From: Candidatus Aminicenantota bacterium | Lineage (GTDB): Bacteria; Acidobacteriota; Aminicenantia; Aminicenantales; UBA8522 | Reading direction: 5' to 3' | Length of the DNA stretch: 64,000 nt | NCBI GenBank assembly: GCA_017886205.1 | Contig: JAFNEO010000021.1 | Location: 1-64,000, forward strand | In this document: one piece after another, positions 33,610 to 42,638 of the stretch | Numbering within the stretch: position 1 is the stretch's first letter | Layout: each line of letters begins with the position of its first letter | Notes under the pieces: model-generated | Seen by the model: only the letters and a program-made list of their open reading frames with translations | Told to the model about the DNA's origin: nothing | The model's database searches: none | Made by a program: the position numbers and the translations under genes

Positions 33610-36600
33610 ATGAAAAAGCTTTTGGTTACGATAGCGCTATTCGGTCTGGTGGCCGGCGCTGCGCTGGCCGTCGAGGAGGGGCGGTTCTTCCGCTTCCCGA
33701 GCGTTCATCAAGATAAGATTGTGTTCACCTACGAAGGCGACCTCTGGCTGGTCAGCGCCCAGGGAGGAAGAGCCTGCCGGATCACGACTTTCCCCGGCAT
33801 CGAGGCCATGGCCAAGTTCTCGCCCGATGGGAAATGGATCGCCTTCTCGGCCGGATATGAGGGCGGTCAATCGGTCTATCTCATGCCGGCCGAGGGCGGA
33901 ATGCCCACCCGGCTGACCCACCAGCCCGGCTTCGCTCAGGTCATCGCCTGGACCCCCGATGGCACGAAAATTATCTTCCGATCCATGTTCGAGAATGTCG
34001 TCGGCCGTGATCCGAACCTCTATTATGTCTCTGTCAAGGGCGGTGCGCCGGAGCGTCTCCCGCTCGACCGGGGGGTCCTCATCAGTTTCTCTCCCGACGG
34101 GCGGAGCTTCCTCTATTGCCGCCGCGGCGACGAGGAATATTACTGGAAGCGCTATAAGGGAGGCCGGTACCAGGACATTTGGAAGTACGAAGGCGATGCC
34201 AAGAAATACACGCCCGTCTCGGACTATGTCGGCAAGAACAGCTACCCCATGTGGATCGACGACACTATGTACTATGTTTCCGACCGCGGCAACGGCATCA
34301 GCAATATCTACAGCCAGAAGATCGGCAGCCAGGAGGTTCGTCCCGTCACGATGTACTCGGACTTCGATGTCATGATGCCGAATACGGACGGCCGATCGAT
34401 CGTCTACGTCCAGGATGGATACATCCGCCTGCTCGACCTCCAAAGCGCCCAATCCCGGAAGATCGCCGTGCTCGTCCCCTCCGACCGCTGGGCTCTCCGA
34501 GACCGGGTCATCAACCCGCGCGATTATATCCACCACGTCAAGATCGCCGATGACGGGAAGGCCGTTGTCCTGGAGGCGCGGGGCGACGTTTTTACAGTGC
34601 CCGTGGAGAAAAATCCAGCCGCGAACCTTTCCCATACCCCCGGCACGCGGGAGATGTACCCCGCCCCGTCACCCGACGGGAAATGGATTGCCTTTTTCTC
34701 GGATGAGAGCGGAGATTATCAGCTCTACCTTCAGAAGGCCGAGGGCGGCGAGTGGACGCCGCTCACGACCGACCTCGACCGGACGGTCTATCATCTTCTC
34801 TGGTCTCCGGACGGGAAGAAGATCCTCTTCGGCAACAAAGACTTCTCGATCTTCGTCCTGGACATTGCTTCAAAGAGGCTCACCAAGGTGGATTCCTCCA
34901 ACCAGATGAAGAACGACGAGTTCTACTGGGAGATCAGCGACTATGGCTGGGCGCCCGACTCCCGTTGGGTCGCCTACAGCCTTGTCCAGTACAACCGCAA
35001 CAGCCAAATCTTTCTCTGCGATACGGCGACGGGAAAGCGCCATGCCATAACCGATGACTTCTATGATAACCTGTACCCGTCTTTTGATGCCGACGGCCGC
35101 TACCTCTATTTTGTCTCCAGCCGGAACTTCAACGTCCAGATGGATTTCTATGAAGACAATCACGTCATCGACACTCCCCAGCAGGTGATGGCCGTCCAGC
35201 TCCGGGCCGGCGAAAAACCGCCCTTCGCCGCTGACGCTCCAGAGGAGAAAGGCGAAAAGAAGGCCGAGGCAGAACCCTTCCGGATCGACCTCGAAGGGCT
35301 GGCCCAGCGGGTCTATCCTCTGCCCGTCCCGGCGGGAAACTATTTCTACCTCAAGGCCGGCAAGGGCAAGGTGCTCTGGGCTTCCGTGGATAAGTTCACC
35401 GATGACGAGTACGAAGAGATCTTCAATCCCAGGGGCGCAACCAAGTGGGACCTCCACGTCTTCGACGTCGCCGCCAGGAAGGATGTTGTCCTCAGCGACA
35501 AGGTGCGCGAGTTTGACCTCTCGACGAACGGCGAGCAGCTCATCGTCCGGAAGGAAGACGATATCCACGCGATATCCGTAGATAAGGCCTATCAGAGCAA
35601 GGGATTGGGCGAGCGGCTGGACCTCTCGACGCTCCTCTACCGCGGCAGCCTTCAGGAGGAGTGGAACCAAATCTTCAGCGATTGCTGGCGCTGGTACCGG
35701 GATTTCTTCTATGATGCCGGCTTCCACGGCCGCGACTGGAAGGCCAAGGGAGAAAAATACCGGGCTTATATTCCCCATCTTTCGTCGCGGGATGAGCTGA
35801 ATTGGGTCATGTCGCAGATGGTCGGCGAGCTCTGTGTCTCCCACACGTATATCGGCGGAGGCGACTACGGTCCGGCCGCTGGGCCCAAATCACCCCTTTT
35901 CACCGGCCTGCTCGGCGCGGACCTCGCTCCGGATTCGGCGGCCGGGTTCTACAAGCTCTCCAGGATATACGGGCCGACGGAGATCAACTTGAACCTCGTC
36001 GGGCCGCTCGTCCGGCCGGATATCACCGTCAAAAAGGGAGACTATCTCCTGGCGATCAACGGCGTCCCCCTCAAGGCCGGCGACGATTACTTCAAGCTCC
36101 TCCAGGTTGCGCAGGGACAGAAGGTCAAAGTCACGGTCAATGCGCGGCCGGCCATGGAAGGGGCCAAGACCTACGAGGTCGAGCCCCTGCGCAGCGACCA
36201 GCAACTCCGTTACTTCCGCTGGATTCAGGACAATATCCGCAAGATCAACCAGGCGACGAACGGCCGCGTCGGCTATATGCACATTAACGCCATGGGACCG
36301 GGTGGCATCGGTGAGTTCGACAAGTACTGGCGCGCCTTCCGCTATAAGGACGGGATCATCCTCGACCTGCGCCGCAACTCCGGCGGTTGGACCGAGTATT
36401 TCCTAATCGACAAGCTCGAACGTGAGCTGACTTCCTTCAACGTGCTGCGGGGCATGGTGCCCTTCCGCTATCCCGGTACGGCCGGGAACGGCAATTACGT
36501 GGTCATCTCCAACGAGAACAACGGCTCGGACGGCGAGGCCTTTGTCGATCATTTCAAAACGCGTAAGCTCGGCACCGTCGTCGGCGTACCTTCCTGGGGT

Positions 36601-36861
36601 GGCCTGGTCGGCATCCTCAACGGCCAGACGACGATTGACAACGGCCGGGTCGAACAGTCGAACAACGCCTTTTACGGCAGGGAAGGGAAGTGGATTGTCG
36701 AAAACCACGGCGCCGACCCGGATATCCTTATCGACAACGACCCGGGCTCGGCCGTGGCCGGCCGGGACCTCCAGCTGGAAAAAGCCATCGAGGTCATCCT
36801 AGACAGGATCCAGAAGAATCCGCTGAAATTCCCGGAGCGGCCTCCCTATCCCAAGAAATAG
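33610..36861 (+). CDS. Secreted tricorn-like S41 peptidase
   Basis: 1,083 residues from an ATG with AGAGGTG upstream. A signal peptide (LLVTIALFGLVAGAALA) is followed by WD40-like propeller repeats to about 560 (SPDGKWIAF repeats such as PDGKKILFG), the helical C1 part with catalytic His in VSHTYIGGGD (about 743), a PDZ domain (about 800-860) and the S41 core with catalytic Ser in NNGSDGEAF (about 972). It degrades peptides, probably in the periplasm, unlike cytosolic archaeal tricorn. It is single and flanked by small remnants. Confidence 0.93.
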   Translation: MKKLLVTIALFGLVAGAALAVEEGRFFRFPSVHQDKIVFTYEGDLWLVSAQGGRACRITTFPGIEAMAKFSPDGKWIAFSAGYEGGQSVYLMPAEGGMPTRLTHQPGFAQVIAWTPDGTKIIFRSMFENVVGRDPNLYYVSVKGGAPERLPLDRGVLISFSPDGRSFLYCRRGDEEYYWKRYKGGRYQDIWKYEGDAKKYTPVSDYVGKNSYPMWIDDTMYYVSDRGNGISNIYSQKIGSQEVRPVTMYSDFDVMMPNTDGRSIVYVQDGYIRLLDLQSAQSRKIAVLVPSDRWALRDRVINPRDYIHHVKIADDGKAVVLEARGDVFTVPVEKNPAANLSHTPGTREMYPAPSPDGKWIAFFSDESGDYQLYLQKAEGGEWTPLTTDLDRTVYHLLWSPDGKKILFGNKDFSIFVLDIASKRLTKVDSSNQMKNDEFYWEISDYGWAPDSRWVAYSLVQYNRNSQIFLCDTATGKRHAITDDFYDNLYPSFDADGRYLYFVSSRNFNVQMDFYEDNHVIDTPQQVMAVQLRAGEKPPFAADAPEEKGEKKAEAEPFRIDLEGLAQRVYPLPVPAGNYFYLKAGKGKVLWASVDKFTDDEYEEIFNPRGATKWDLHVFDVAARKDVVLSDKVREFDLSTNGEQLIVRKEDDIHAISVDKAYQSKGLGERLDLSTLLYRGSLQEEWNQIFSDCWRWYRDFFYDAGFHGRDWKAKGEKYRAYIPHLSSRDELNWVMSQMVGELCVSHTYIGGGDYGPAAGPKSPLFTGLLGADLAPDSAAGFYKLSRIYGPTEINLNLVGPLVRPDITVKKGDYLLAINGVPLKAGDDYFKLLQVAQGQKVKVTVNARPAMEGAKTYEVEPLRSDQQLRYFRWIQDNIRKINQATNGRVGYMHINAMGPGGIGEFDKYWRAFRYKDGIILDLRRNSGGWTEYFLIDKLERELTSFNVLRGMVPFRYPGTAGNGNYVVISNENNGSDGEAFVDHFKTRKLGTVVGVPSWGGLVGILNGQTTIDNGRVEQSNNAFYGREGKWIVENHGADPDILIDNDPGSAVAGRDLQLEKAIEVILDRIQKNPLKFPERPPYPKK

Positions 36862-36958
36862 CCCTTGTCGGGCGGCGTTCGGCCGGAACTTTATAGGTCT
36901 CTCTTGCGTATTTTATGAATGGTGGACTATTCTACCCAATTTTCGTGGAGGAATGGGC

Positions 36959-37348
36959 ATGAAAAAACTGGTTTTCCTGTTTCTTCTGACAGTCGCACTC
37001 GCTTTTGCGTTGGGCCCTCTCTTCGGTCAGGATTCCGACCTTACTGGGACATGGGCGGGATCGACCTATATTCCCGATTCGGGTGATGATCAGGTAACCC
37101 TGGTCCTCAAGAAAGAAGGGGAGACCTATTCCGGGACGGTGTCGGATTCCATGGGAATGGCCAACGAGTCCGAACTGGAGAACGGCAAGTTTGTGGACGG
37201 CACGCTGACGGCGGAATTCACGATCTTCAACGGGTCCGATTACATGAAGATTAAGTTGACGCTGAAACTCAGCGGTGATTTGCTTGTCGGGAACTGGGAA
37301 TCTGCGGACGGCGAAACCGGAAATCTGGAGCTCAAACGCAAGAGCTAG
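36959..37348 (+). CDS. Small secreted protein, unknown
   Basis: 129 residues with a signal peptide (LVFLFLLTVALAFALG) and a small beta-rich body (LTGTWAGSTYIPDSG, YSGTVSDSMGMANE). The pattern is like lipocalin-type secreted domains. GGAGG seven bases before ATG 36959 decides this start over the ATG at 36953. No enzyme motif. A weak promoter, TTGCGT...TATTCT with 18 bp between, lies at 36904-36933. Confidence 0.65.
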   Translation: MKKLVFLFLLTVALAFALGPLFGQDSDLTGTWAGSTYIPDSGDDQVTLVLKKEGETYSGTVSDSMGMANESELENGKFVDGTLTAEFTIFNGSDYMKIKLTLKLSGDLLVGNWESADGETGNLELKRKS

Positions 37349-37352
37349 CGAT

Positions 37353-38153
37353 TCAACGGTCCTCGAAAAGCCAGGAATAAAAAAACCGGCCCTTCCAGTT
37401 GGCAAGAGATATCCCAACTCCCTGATAGTTCACTGTGATGCTCTCGGCATAGGACTCCAAGAGTTTCCCGGCCCTGTCGAAATCTTCCTCCGTGTCGTAT
37501 TTGAAGTATCTCGCCGGCGCGTTGTAGTAATGGCCTTCGCTGGAGCGAGGATAGGGAATTTCCCCATAATCCGGGAAATGGAACTCCTCGAGGTCGACTT
37601 CCTTCAAGAGCCGGGACAAGAAATCGTCACAGATCCAGGAGGTCTCCGTCATCGTCCCGCAGAGATAGGCGAATGAGTTCGGGGGGAAGCGCCAGAAGAT
37701 AGTGAACTCAGGTTGGGAAAAGGAGGGAACAGTGCTGACGACCTGGAGCGAGTCCGCCTTGACGATTAGGTGATAGCGGTCGACGGCATAATTGTAATAA
37801 AGGTTCAGGGCGTACGTTCCCTCCGGGAGGTCCAGTAGTTTGCTGGTAGCTGCCGGGCCCAATGCCGGCAAACTAAACCCCTCGGGGGGCTTTATCCCCA
37901 AGATCTTGAGATCGATTTGCCCGCCCGAACGCAACATCTCTGTCTTGATTTGGTAACCCAGGCAGCTATAAGACTTTTCGGTCTTCATGGTTAGGGCGAT
38001 ATCGGGAGCGCAGTTGCAGTCATACGATCTATGGATTTCCATCACGCTAAAGAATATTTTCCCTTCGACCGGAAAAAGATCGCTGATGCTGCAGCGCGTG
38101 GTAAAAAAGGCGGATACCAAGAAAATGAAAACGATAAAAGCCCTCTGTTTCAT
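37353..38153 (-). CDS. Secreted or lipoprotein, unknown
   Basis: About 266 residues with a hydrophobic start (AFIVFIFLVSAFFTTRC) that ends in a Cys, possibly a lipoprotein though the lipobox is poor. Several cysteines (SYDCNCAPD, YLCGTMTETSWICDD) suggest disulfide bonds outside the cytoplasm. No family recognised. It converges on the small secreted gene with four bases between stops. I placed the start at ATG 38153; a TTG nine bases further upstream is in frame. Confidence 0.6.
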   Translation of the reverse strand: MKQRAFIVFIFLVSAFFTTRCSISDLFPVEGKIFFSVMEIHRSYDCNCAPDIALTMKTEKSYSCLGYQIKTEMLRSGGQIDLKILGIKPPEGFSLPALGPAATSKLLDLPEGTYALNLYYNYAVDRYHLIVKADSLQVVSTVPSFSQPEFTIFWRFPPNSFAYLCGTMTETSWICDDFLSRLLKEVDLEEFHFPDYGEIPYPRSSEGHYYNAPARYFKYDTEEDFDRAGKLLESYAESITVNYQGVGISLANWKGRFFYSWLFEDR

Positions 38154-38371
38154 GCCGGCCAAGCCCCTTTTCTATCCAGAATATAAGTCTGGACCAGAGG
38201 CCTGTCAAGTCCAGACTAGTTCGGTGTTACCCGACATGAAGCCTTTTAGAGGGTTTGCTTGGTTTATAGATAGATCTTGAATTTACACTCCTTGGCGCCG
38301 GTGACCGCCGTTTCCAAGACCTCCGCGATTGCATCCGAGGTTTTCGATCGCCACTCAATGTCTCTTGGCCA

Positions 38372-39532
38372 TTAGATGATTTCCAAATAGTCCTTATTGG
38401 GCAGCTTCGGGAAGGGAGCGTGGGGTTCCTGCTGGTACCAAAAGGCAACAGAGGAAATATCATCCTGGAGCGGAAGGTAGCGGCCGCCCGAACGCCAGCC
38501 GAGCGCCTGGATCGTTACTTTCAATTCTTTCTCGAACCGGATAGGATCCATGATGTGCCACCGGTAGAGGCCGAACCTCTGCTCGACATCGTAGTGCCCG
38601 TCGCCCCTTATGACCTGGGCCAGCCCGCTGTAGGGTGTCGTATGCTCTGTGTACTGGACCGTGCCCTCTGGCCTCTTGGTGTCGAAATCATACGACCCGC
38701 AGAAGTAGTCCTCTGTGCCCGTTCCGCAGATCGTCGGGAAATCCTTGTCATCGTCGAGGAAGAACTTGATCTCTCCCTCGCCCCACCAGTTGTTGTTGTT
38801 GACGCCCCAGGCCATGTAGGTGCCGACATAGTGGCCCCAGCCCTTGATCCCGTCCACGATCGTGTAGACGCTTTTGTAGGGCAGAGGGTTGACCCGCCGG
38901 AACTGGGCGTGAAAATAGGCGGCGTCGTCCGGCACATCGGTCAGTGTGTAGTTGATCTGGTAATAAAGGGTAAAGTTGTCGTCGGCGATGTTCTCGAGAG
39001 TGACTCTGAATCCCTTCCGGAACGGCATCTGCCAGTAGCAGTTGAAGGCGCTCCCGGGGTTGACGCAGACGGCCAGCGACGAGATCTGGGCGTAGCGTCC
39101 CCAGCCGCAGGCGAAGAAATCGCCGACCGGGCATTCGACCGAGGGCTCGGTCTCGCCGTCCCAATAGAACCGGATGATGGCGAACCGCCAGGCTCCGGCC
39201 GGTGTCAGCCAGATCTGCTGGATGGCGCCTTCTCCCTGGACGTCGGCCATGACGAAGGTCTCTTTTGGCTTAATCCTCACATAGGGAGAGACCTTCCATC
39301 CTTGGCCCAGGTCGCGGGCGGCGTTCATGGCCGGACCGTCCAGCGACATCCCGGCCTTGCCCTTTTCGCCCGTGAAGTTTTCCGGGCTGATCGAACGGGT
39401 CTGAGCCTTGGAAAGGCGGGTTAGATTCCCCAGGTTGAGGTTCAGGCCGTTGAAAGGCTTATCCTCGTCGGCCGCAATAAAGAGCGAAGCCAATACAAGA
39501 ACCAGCAAAAGACCAAGAATTCTCCTGTTCAT
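38372..39532 (-). CDS. Secreted DUF2961 / GH172-family glycoside hydrolase
   Basis: 386 residues from ATG 39532 with AAGGAGG upstream. A signal peptide (LGLLLVLVLASLFIAA) leads to the DUF2961 fold: VQGEGAIQQIWLT, YWDGETEPSVECPVGDFF, NNNWWGEGEIKFFLD and GTGTEDYFCGSYDF. DUF2961 was reclassified as GH172, with difructose-dianhydride I synthase/hydrolase and arabinofuranosidase activities. The Glu residues in GEGEIKFF and GTEDYF are the probable catalytic pair. It acts outside the cytoplasm on fructo- or arabinofuranosides, or on an unknown glycan. It is the only sugar hydrolase in this part of the window. Confidence 0.85.
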   Translation of the reverse strand: MNRRILGLLLVLVLASLFIAADEDKPFNGLNLNLGNLTRLSKAQTRSISPENFTGEKGKAGMSLDGPAMNAARDLGQGWKVSPYVRIKPKETFVMADVQGEGAIQQIWLTPAGAWRFAIIRFYWDGETEPSVECPVGDFFACGWGRYAQISSLAVCVNPGSAFNCYWQMPFRKGFRVTLENIADDNFTLYYQINYTLTDVPDDAAYFHAQFRRVNPLPYKSVYTIVDGIKGWGHYVGTYMAWGVNNNNWWGEGEIKFFLDDDKDFPTICGTGTEDYFCGSYDFDTKRPEGTVQYTEHTTPYSGLAQVIRGDGHYDVEQRFGLYRWHIMDPIRFEKELKVTIQALGWRSGGRYLPLQDDISSVAFWYQQEPHAPFPKLPNKDYLEII

Positions 39533-39557
39533 GTTGCCTCCTTTGTGTTCGAGGGGA

Positions 39558-39586
39558 TATATATTTTTTTGATTTCGGCCTGTCAA
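39558..39586 (-). promoter_or_regulatory. Promoter of the GH172 gene
   Basis: On the minus strand TTGACA (39586-39581) and TATATA (39563-39558) are 17 bp apart, with an A-rich spacer. It lies 26 bp upstream of the start codon. Confidence 0.7.
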
Positions 39587-39664
39587 GCGCTGGGTTTGAT
39601 TTTTTCGCTGCCGGCGGCCCATAATGAAGTGACAGCGTGACATCTTGAGCGGGCTCTCAATCCC

Positions 39665-39856
39665 ATGAACGACAGAATCCAGATCGGGATTGACATCGGC
39701 GCAGTCAGCAGCGCCCTGCTGAGCTGGGTGGAGAAGGAGCACGGTATCCCGGTCATCAACCTTTTCTATGACGGGCTCCGCAGCCCGAACGAAAACCTGG
39801 AGCCGTACATCTTCTACCTGCGGCGAAAGACGGCCGAAGCCCGCCACTTACTCTAG
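39665..39856 (+). pseudogene. Internally deleted CoA-dehydratase-activase-like gene
   Basis: A 63-residue frame whose start (IQIGIDIGAVSSALLSW) looks like the N-terminal ATPase motif of BadF/BadG-type activases, while the rest (EHGIPVINLFYDGLRSPNENLE) looks like the far C-terminus of a large activase-related protein. The middle, many hundreds of residues, is missing and the frame is kept. It is probably non-functional. Confidence 0.55.
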
Positions 39857-39951
39857 TAAAAATATCGAAATAGTAACGATTATCCTTGTAAGGCCCGGGG
39901 CCACCATGCCATAATAAACTCATCTTCCGGATAAACCAGAACGGGCCAATC

Positions 39952-40341
39952 ATGAGCCGTGGACTATTCATCATCAGCGGAGCCACCGGATTCATCGGCC
40001 GGCCCCTGGCCTTGGATCTGGCTAAAGAGGGCTATGAAGTCGCCGTCTTAACGCGAAATCCGCAGAAGGCCTCGTCGTTGTTCGGAAACCGGGTTAGACC
40101 TGCCCGATGGGACGGCCGCACCTCTGACGGCTGGCTCGAACTGGCCTCCCGCGCGTTGGGGATCGTCAACCTGGCCGGTGAGAATATCGGTTCGAGCCGG
40201 TGGACGGCTAAAAAGAAACAGGAGATCGTTCGCAGCCGGATCGATGCCGGCCAGAAGGTCCTGCCCCGGGCCCTGCTCAGGGCCGGTTTCCAGTTTTCTT
40301 ATCCCAGCCTGGAAAACGCTCTCCTGGAGATCCTCAGATAA
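39952..40341 (+). pseudogene. Internally deleted TIGR01777-type epimerase
   Basis: 129 residues. The first 105 (FIISGATGFIGRPLALDLAK ... GIVNLAGENIGSSRWT ... RIDAGQKVL) match the N-terminal half of TIGR01777 NAD(P)-binding epimerases of about 300 residues. It then jumps to FQFSYPSLENALLEIL, the C-terminal end of that family. The catalytic and substrate region is lost but the frame is open. Its stop lies inside the 3' end of the convergent lysA. Confidence 0.65.
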
Positions 40342-41575
40342 AGACTTCTTCGGGAATGTCCCGCAGGTTGAAGTTCGAGGCCATGCTCCGGCCGTAAGCC
40401 CCTGCGCCCAGCACCGCCAGGATGTCGCCACTTTGAGGGACCGGCATCGGGATCTCCTTTCCGAAAACATCGCCCGTCTCGCAGAGGTTGCCGGCCACGG
40501 TCACAGGCCTCATTTTCCCGTCATAGACCCGACCGCAGTGGACGATGTGGTGGCGGGCTTGCGGATAGATGGCCGGCCTGGGCAGGCTGTTATACGTTCC
40601 GGAGTTGACGCAGGCGAAGAGTTGACCATAGCTCTCTTTGAGGTATTGGACGCCCAATAAAAGCACTCCCGCGTCTGCGACCAAGTACTTGCCCGGCTCG
40701 ACGGCGATGGCCTCGACTCTGAGCCCGGCTTCAGCGATGCGGCGGGTGATATGAGCGGCGTATCTCCGGAGCGGGAACACTCGCTGCCGCTCTTCATACC
40801 GGGGTCCAAAGCCGCCGCCGAAGTCCAGGAATTCCAGCCGAAACCCCTCCTTCTCCGCCCGGCTGGCCATGGCGATCATCCTGTCGACGGCCGTGCTGAC
40901 GACCTCGTAATCTTCATCCACCCAGCCCGAGCCGAGATGCTGGTGCAGGCCGACCGGAAGAAAGCCGGAGGAGGAGGCCTTCTCGAAGGCCGCTAGAACC
41001 TTGCTCTTTTCGACGCCGAACTTGATAGGAGTGCCGTCGGTGGAGCGGGCTCCGGCCGTGATCGCCCGGGGGTTGAACCCCCGTCCGATTCCTGGGTTCC
41101 AGCGGACTGAAACCCGGATCGTCTTCTCCCGGAATTCTTTTTTCTTCAGCTCCTGCATCAGCTCCAGCTGTTCCAGCGCGTCGATATTAACGGTCAGCCC
41201 GTCGACTCGGAAGGCACGGCGAAGGTCCGCATGGCCGAGCGAGGTCCCCGTGAACAGGATCCTCCGGGCGGAAAAACCGGCCCGGAGCGCTTCTTCAACT
41301 TCCCGGGGAGAAACGGCGTCGATCCAGGCGCCCTGCCTCCGCAGCAGCCTCAAGATCTCCCGGTGAGGGTTGGCCTTCATGGCGTAGCAGACCCGAAGCG
41401 GAAGTCTTGAGGTCTTGGAAAAAGTCCGGACCAGAGTCTCGTAGTTGGCCAGGATCTGGCGCCGCCCGTAGACGAGAAGAGGGGTGCCGTGCCGCCCGGC
41501 GATCTCTTCGGCCGATCTCCCTCCGAGATAAAGTCTACGCTTCCGAGCCGTGACGAATTCGTTTTCCCACCACAT
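40334..41575 (-). CDS. lysA: Diaminopimelate decarboxylase
   Basis: 413 residues of the alanine-racemase-fold decarboxylases. PLP lysine in VCYAMKANPHREIL, HQHLGSGW, the phosphate-binding DFGGGFGPRY, VEPGKYLVADAG and the partner-site motif GNLCETGDVFGK are present. It removes CO2 from meso-diaminopimelate to give lysine. I chose ATG 41575, with GGGAGGAG upstream; the open frame reaches further but lies in the DUF72 gene. It follows DUF72 by about 20 bp. A related carboxy-amine decarboxylase is possible, since the segment around AITAGARSTDGTPIKFG is unusual. Confidence 0.85.
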   Translation of the reverse strand: MWWENEFVTARKRRLYLGGRSAEEIAGRHGTPLLVYGRRQILANYETLVRTFSKTSRLPLRVCYAMKANPHREILRLLRRQGAWIDAVSPREVEEALRAGFSARRILFTGTSLGHADLRRAFRVDGLTVNIDALEQLELMQELKKKEFREKTIRVSVRWNPGIGRGFNPRAITAGARSTDGTPIKFGVEKSKVLAAFEKASSSGFLPVGLHQHLGSGWVDEDYEVVSTAVDRMIAMASRAEKEGFRLEFLDFGGGFGPRYEERQRVFPLRRYAAHITRRIAEAGLRVEAIAVEPGKYLVADAGVLLLGVQYLKESYGQLFACVNSGTYNSLPRPAIYPQARHHIVHCGRVYDGKMRPVTVAGNLCETGDVFGKEIPMPVPQSGDILAVLGAGAYGRSMASNFNLRDIPEEVFI

Positions 41576-41594
41576 TGACGGTCTTTCTCCTCCC

Positions 41595-42494
41595 TTATTT
41601 CTTTTCCTCGAACAGGTCGAGCTGACCCTTGGCCAGCTTCTTGGCGATATCCATAAGGACGGGATACTTCTGGAGCATCGTCCGGGGGATGTTGAGCAGT
41701 TGGCCCGTGATTTTGTTCTTAATCTGAAGGGCGTTGGCCAGGGCCTGGCCGCGATAGTGGTTGTTGGTGATGACGAAGACCTTGTCGGTGTTCCGGCCGA
41801 GGTCCTTGATCCTCTCGACCCATTCATCGAGCTCTTCATTGCCGTAGAGATAGTTGTAGCGGTCGTCGCGGCCGGCCTCTTCTCTGAACCAGTCACGATA
41901 ATTCCGGCCGTGGAGCCGGACATACGAATAGTCGCGGATCGTCGTACGGGCGCTGGGACGGAGGGAGCTGCCGATCACCGGCTGGTCGATGTTGCAGAAG
42001 CAGACGCGGTGCTGGCTGAGGAGGCCGTAGAAATCCGGACGATCCCAAGAGGAATGGCGCACCTCAACGGTCATCGGGTAGCCGGAGAACGCCTGGAAAA
42101 GCCGGGCCAGATAACCGGCGTTGGGGTCGGAGTGATGGAAAGACCAGGGGAATTGAAAGAGCAGCGTGGCCAGACGGCCTTCGGCCCGAAGCGGCTCGAT
42201 CCCGAGCTTGAAGCCGTCCACATCCTTCTGGGACCAACTCTCCCGGTCGTGGGTGAAGGCCTGATGCGCCTTGATGGCCAGGAGAAATTCCGGAAAGTCG
42301 GCCACCTTCTTGACCCAGAAAAGCGACATGGAGAGAACCGGCGGGCGATAGAAGGTGCTGTTGACCTCTACGATGTTGATGTAAGCGGCCAGGTAGGTGA
42401 GAGGGTGAAAGCCGCGCTCCTTGTTCGGCGGATAGACGATCCCCTCCCAGTCCTCATAGCTCCAGCCGGCGGTCCCGATGTAGTAACGGCTCAT
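41595..42494 (-). CDS. DUF72 family protein (YecE-like)
   Basis: 299 residues with the DUF72 TIM-barrel pattern: YIGTAGWSYEDWEGIVYP, EVNSTFYRPP, LLFQFPWSFH, VEVRHSSW, YVRLHGRN and VFVITNNHYRGQALANA. The function of the family is not established. It probably shares a transcript with lysA. Confidence 0.92.
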   Translation of the reverse strand: MSRYYIGTAGWSYEDWEGIVYPPNKERGFHPLTYLAAYINIVEVNSTFYRPPVLSMSLFWVKKVADFPEFLLAIKAHQAFTHDRESWSQKDVDGFKLGIEPLRAEGRLATLLFQFPWSFHHSDPNAGYLARLFQAFSGYPMTVEVRHSSWDRPDFYGLLSQHRVCFCNIDQPVIGSSLRPSARTTIRDYSYVRLHGRNYRDWFREEAGRDDRYNYLYGNEELDEWVERIKDLGRNTDKVFVITNNHYRGQALANALQIKNKITGQLLNIPRTMLQKYPVLMDIAKKLAKGQLDLFEEKK

Positions 42495-42638
42495 TGCGGT
42501 CCTATTATATTCATTTGGGGCGGCTGGGAAAAGCCATTACGGTTCAATCCTATCTCCTTGCAGGGGCGGAGGTGCCGTTTGCGTCGAAAGAAAACCGTGC
42601 AAAAAAATGAAAATCAGGCTAGACTAGGACCGGGAATC

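Noticed and set aside
41550-42638. Extension of the threonine-dehydratase-like gene to a 689-codon protein
   Set aside because: The extra 363 codons lie opposite the DUF72 gene and do not resemble any PLP-enzyme domain; the family part starts at 42639.
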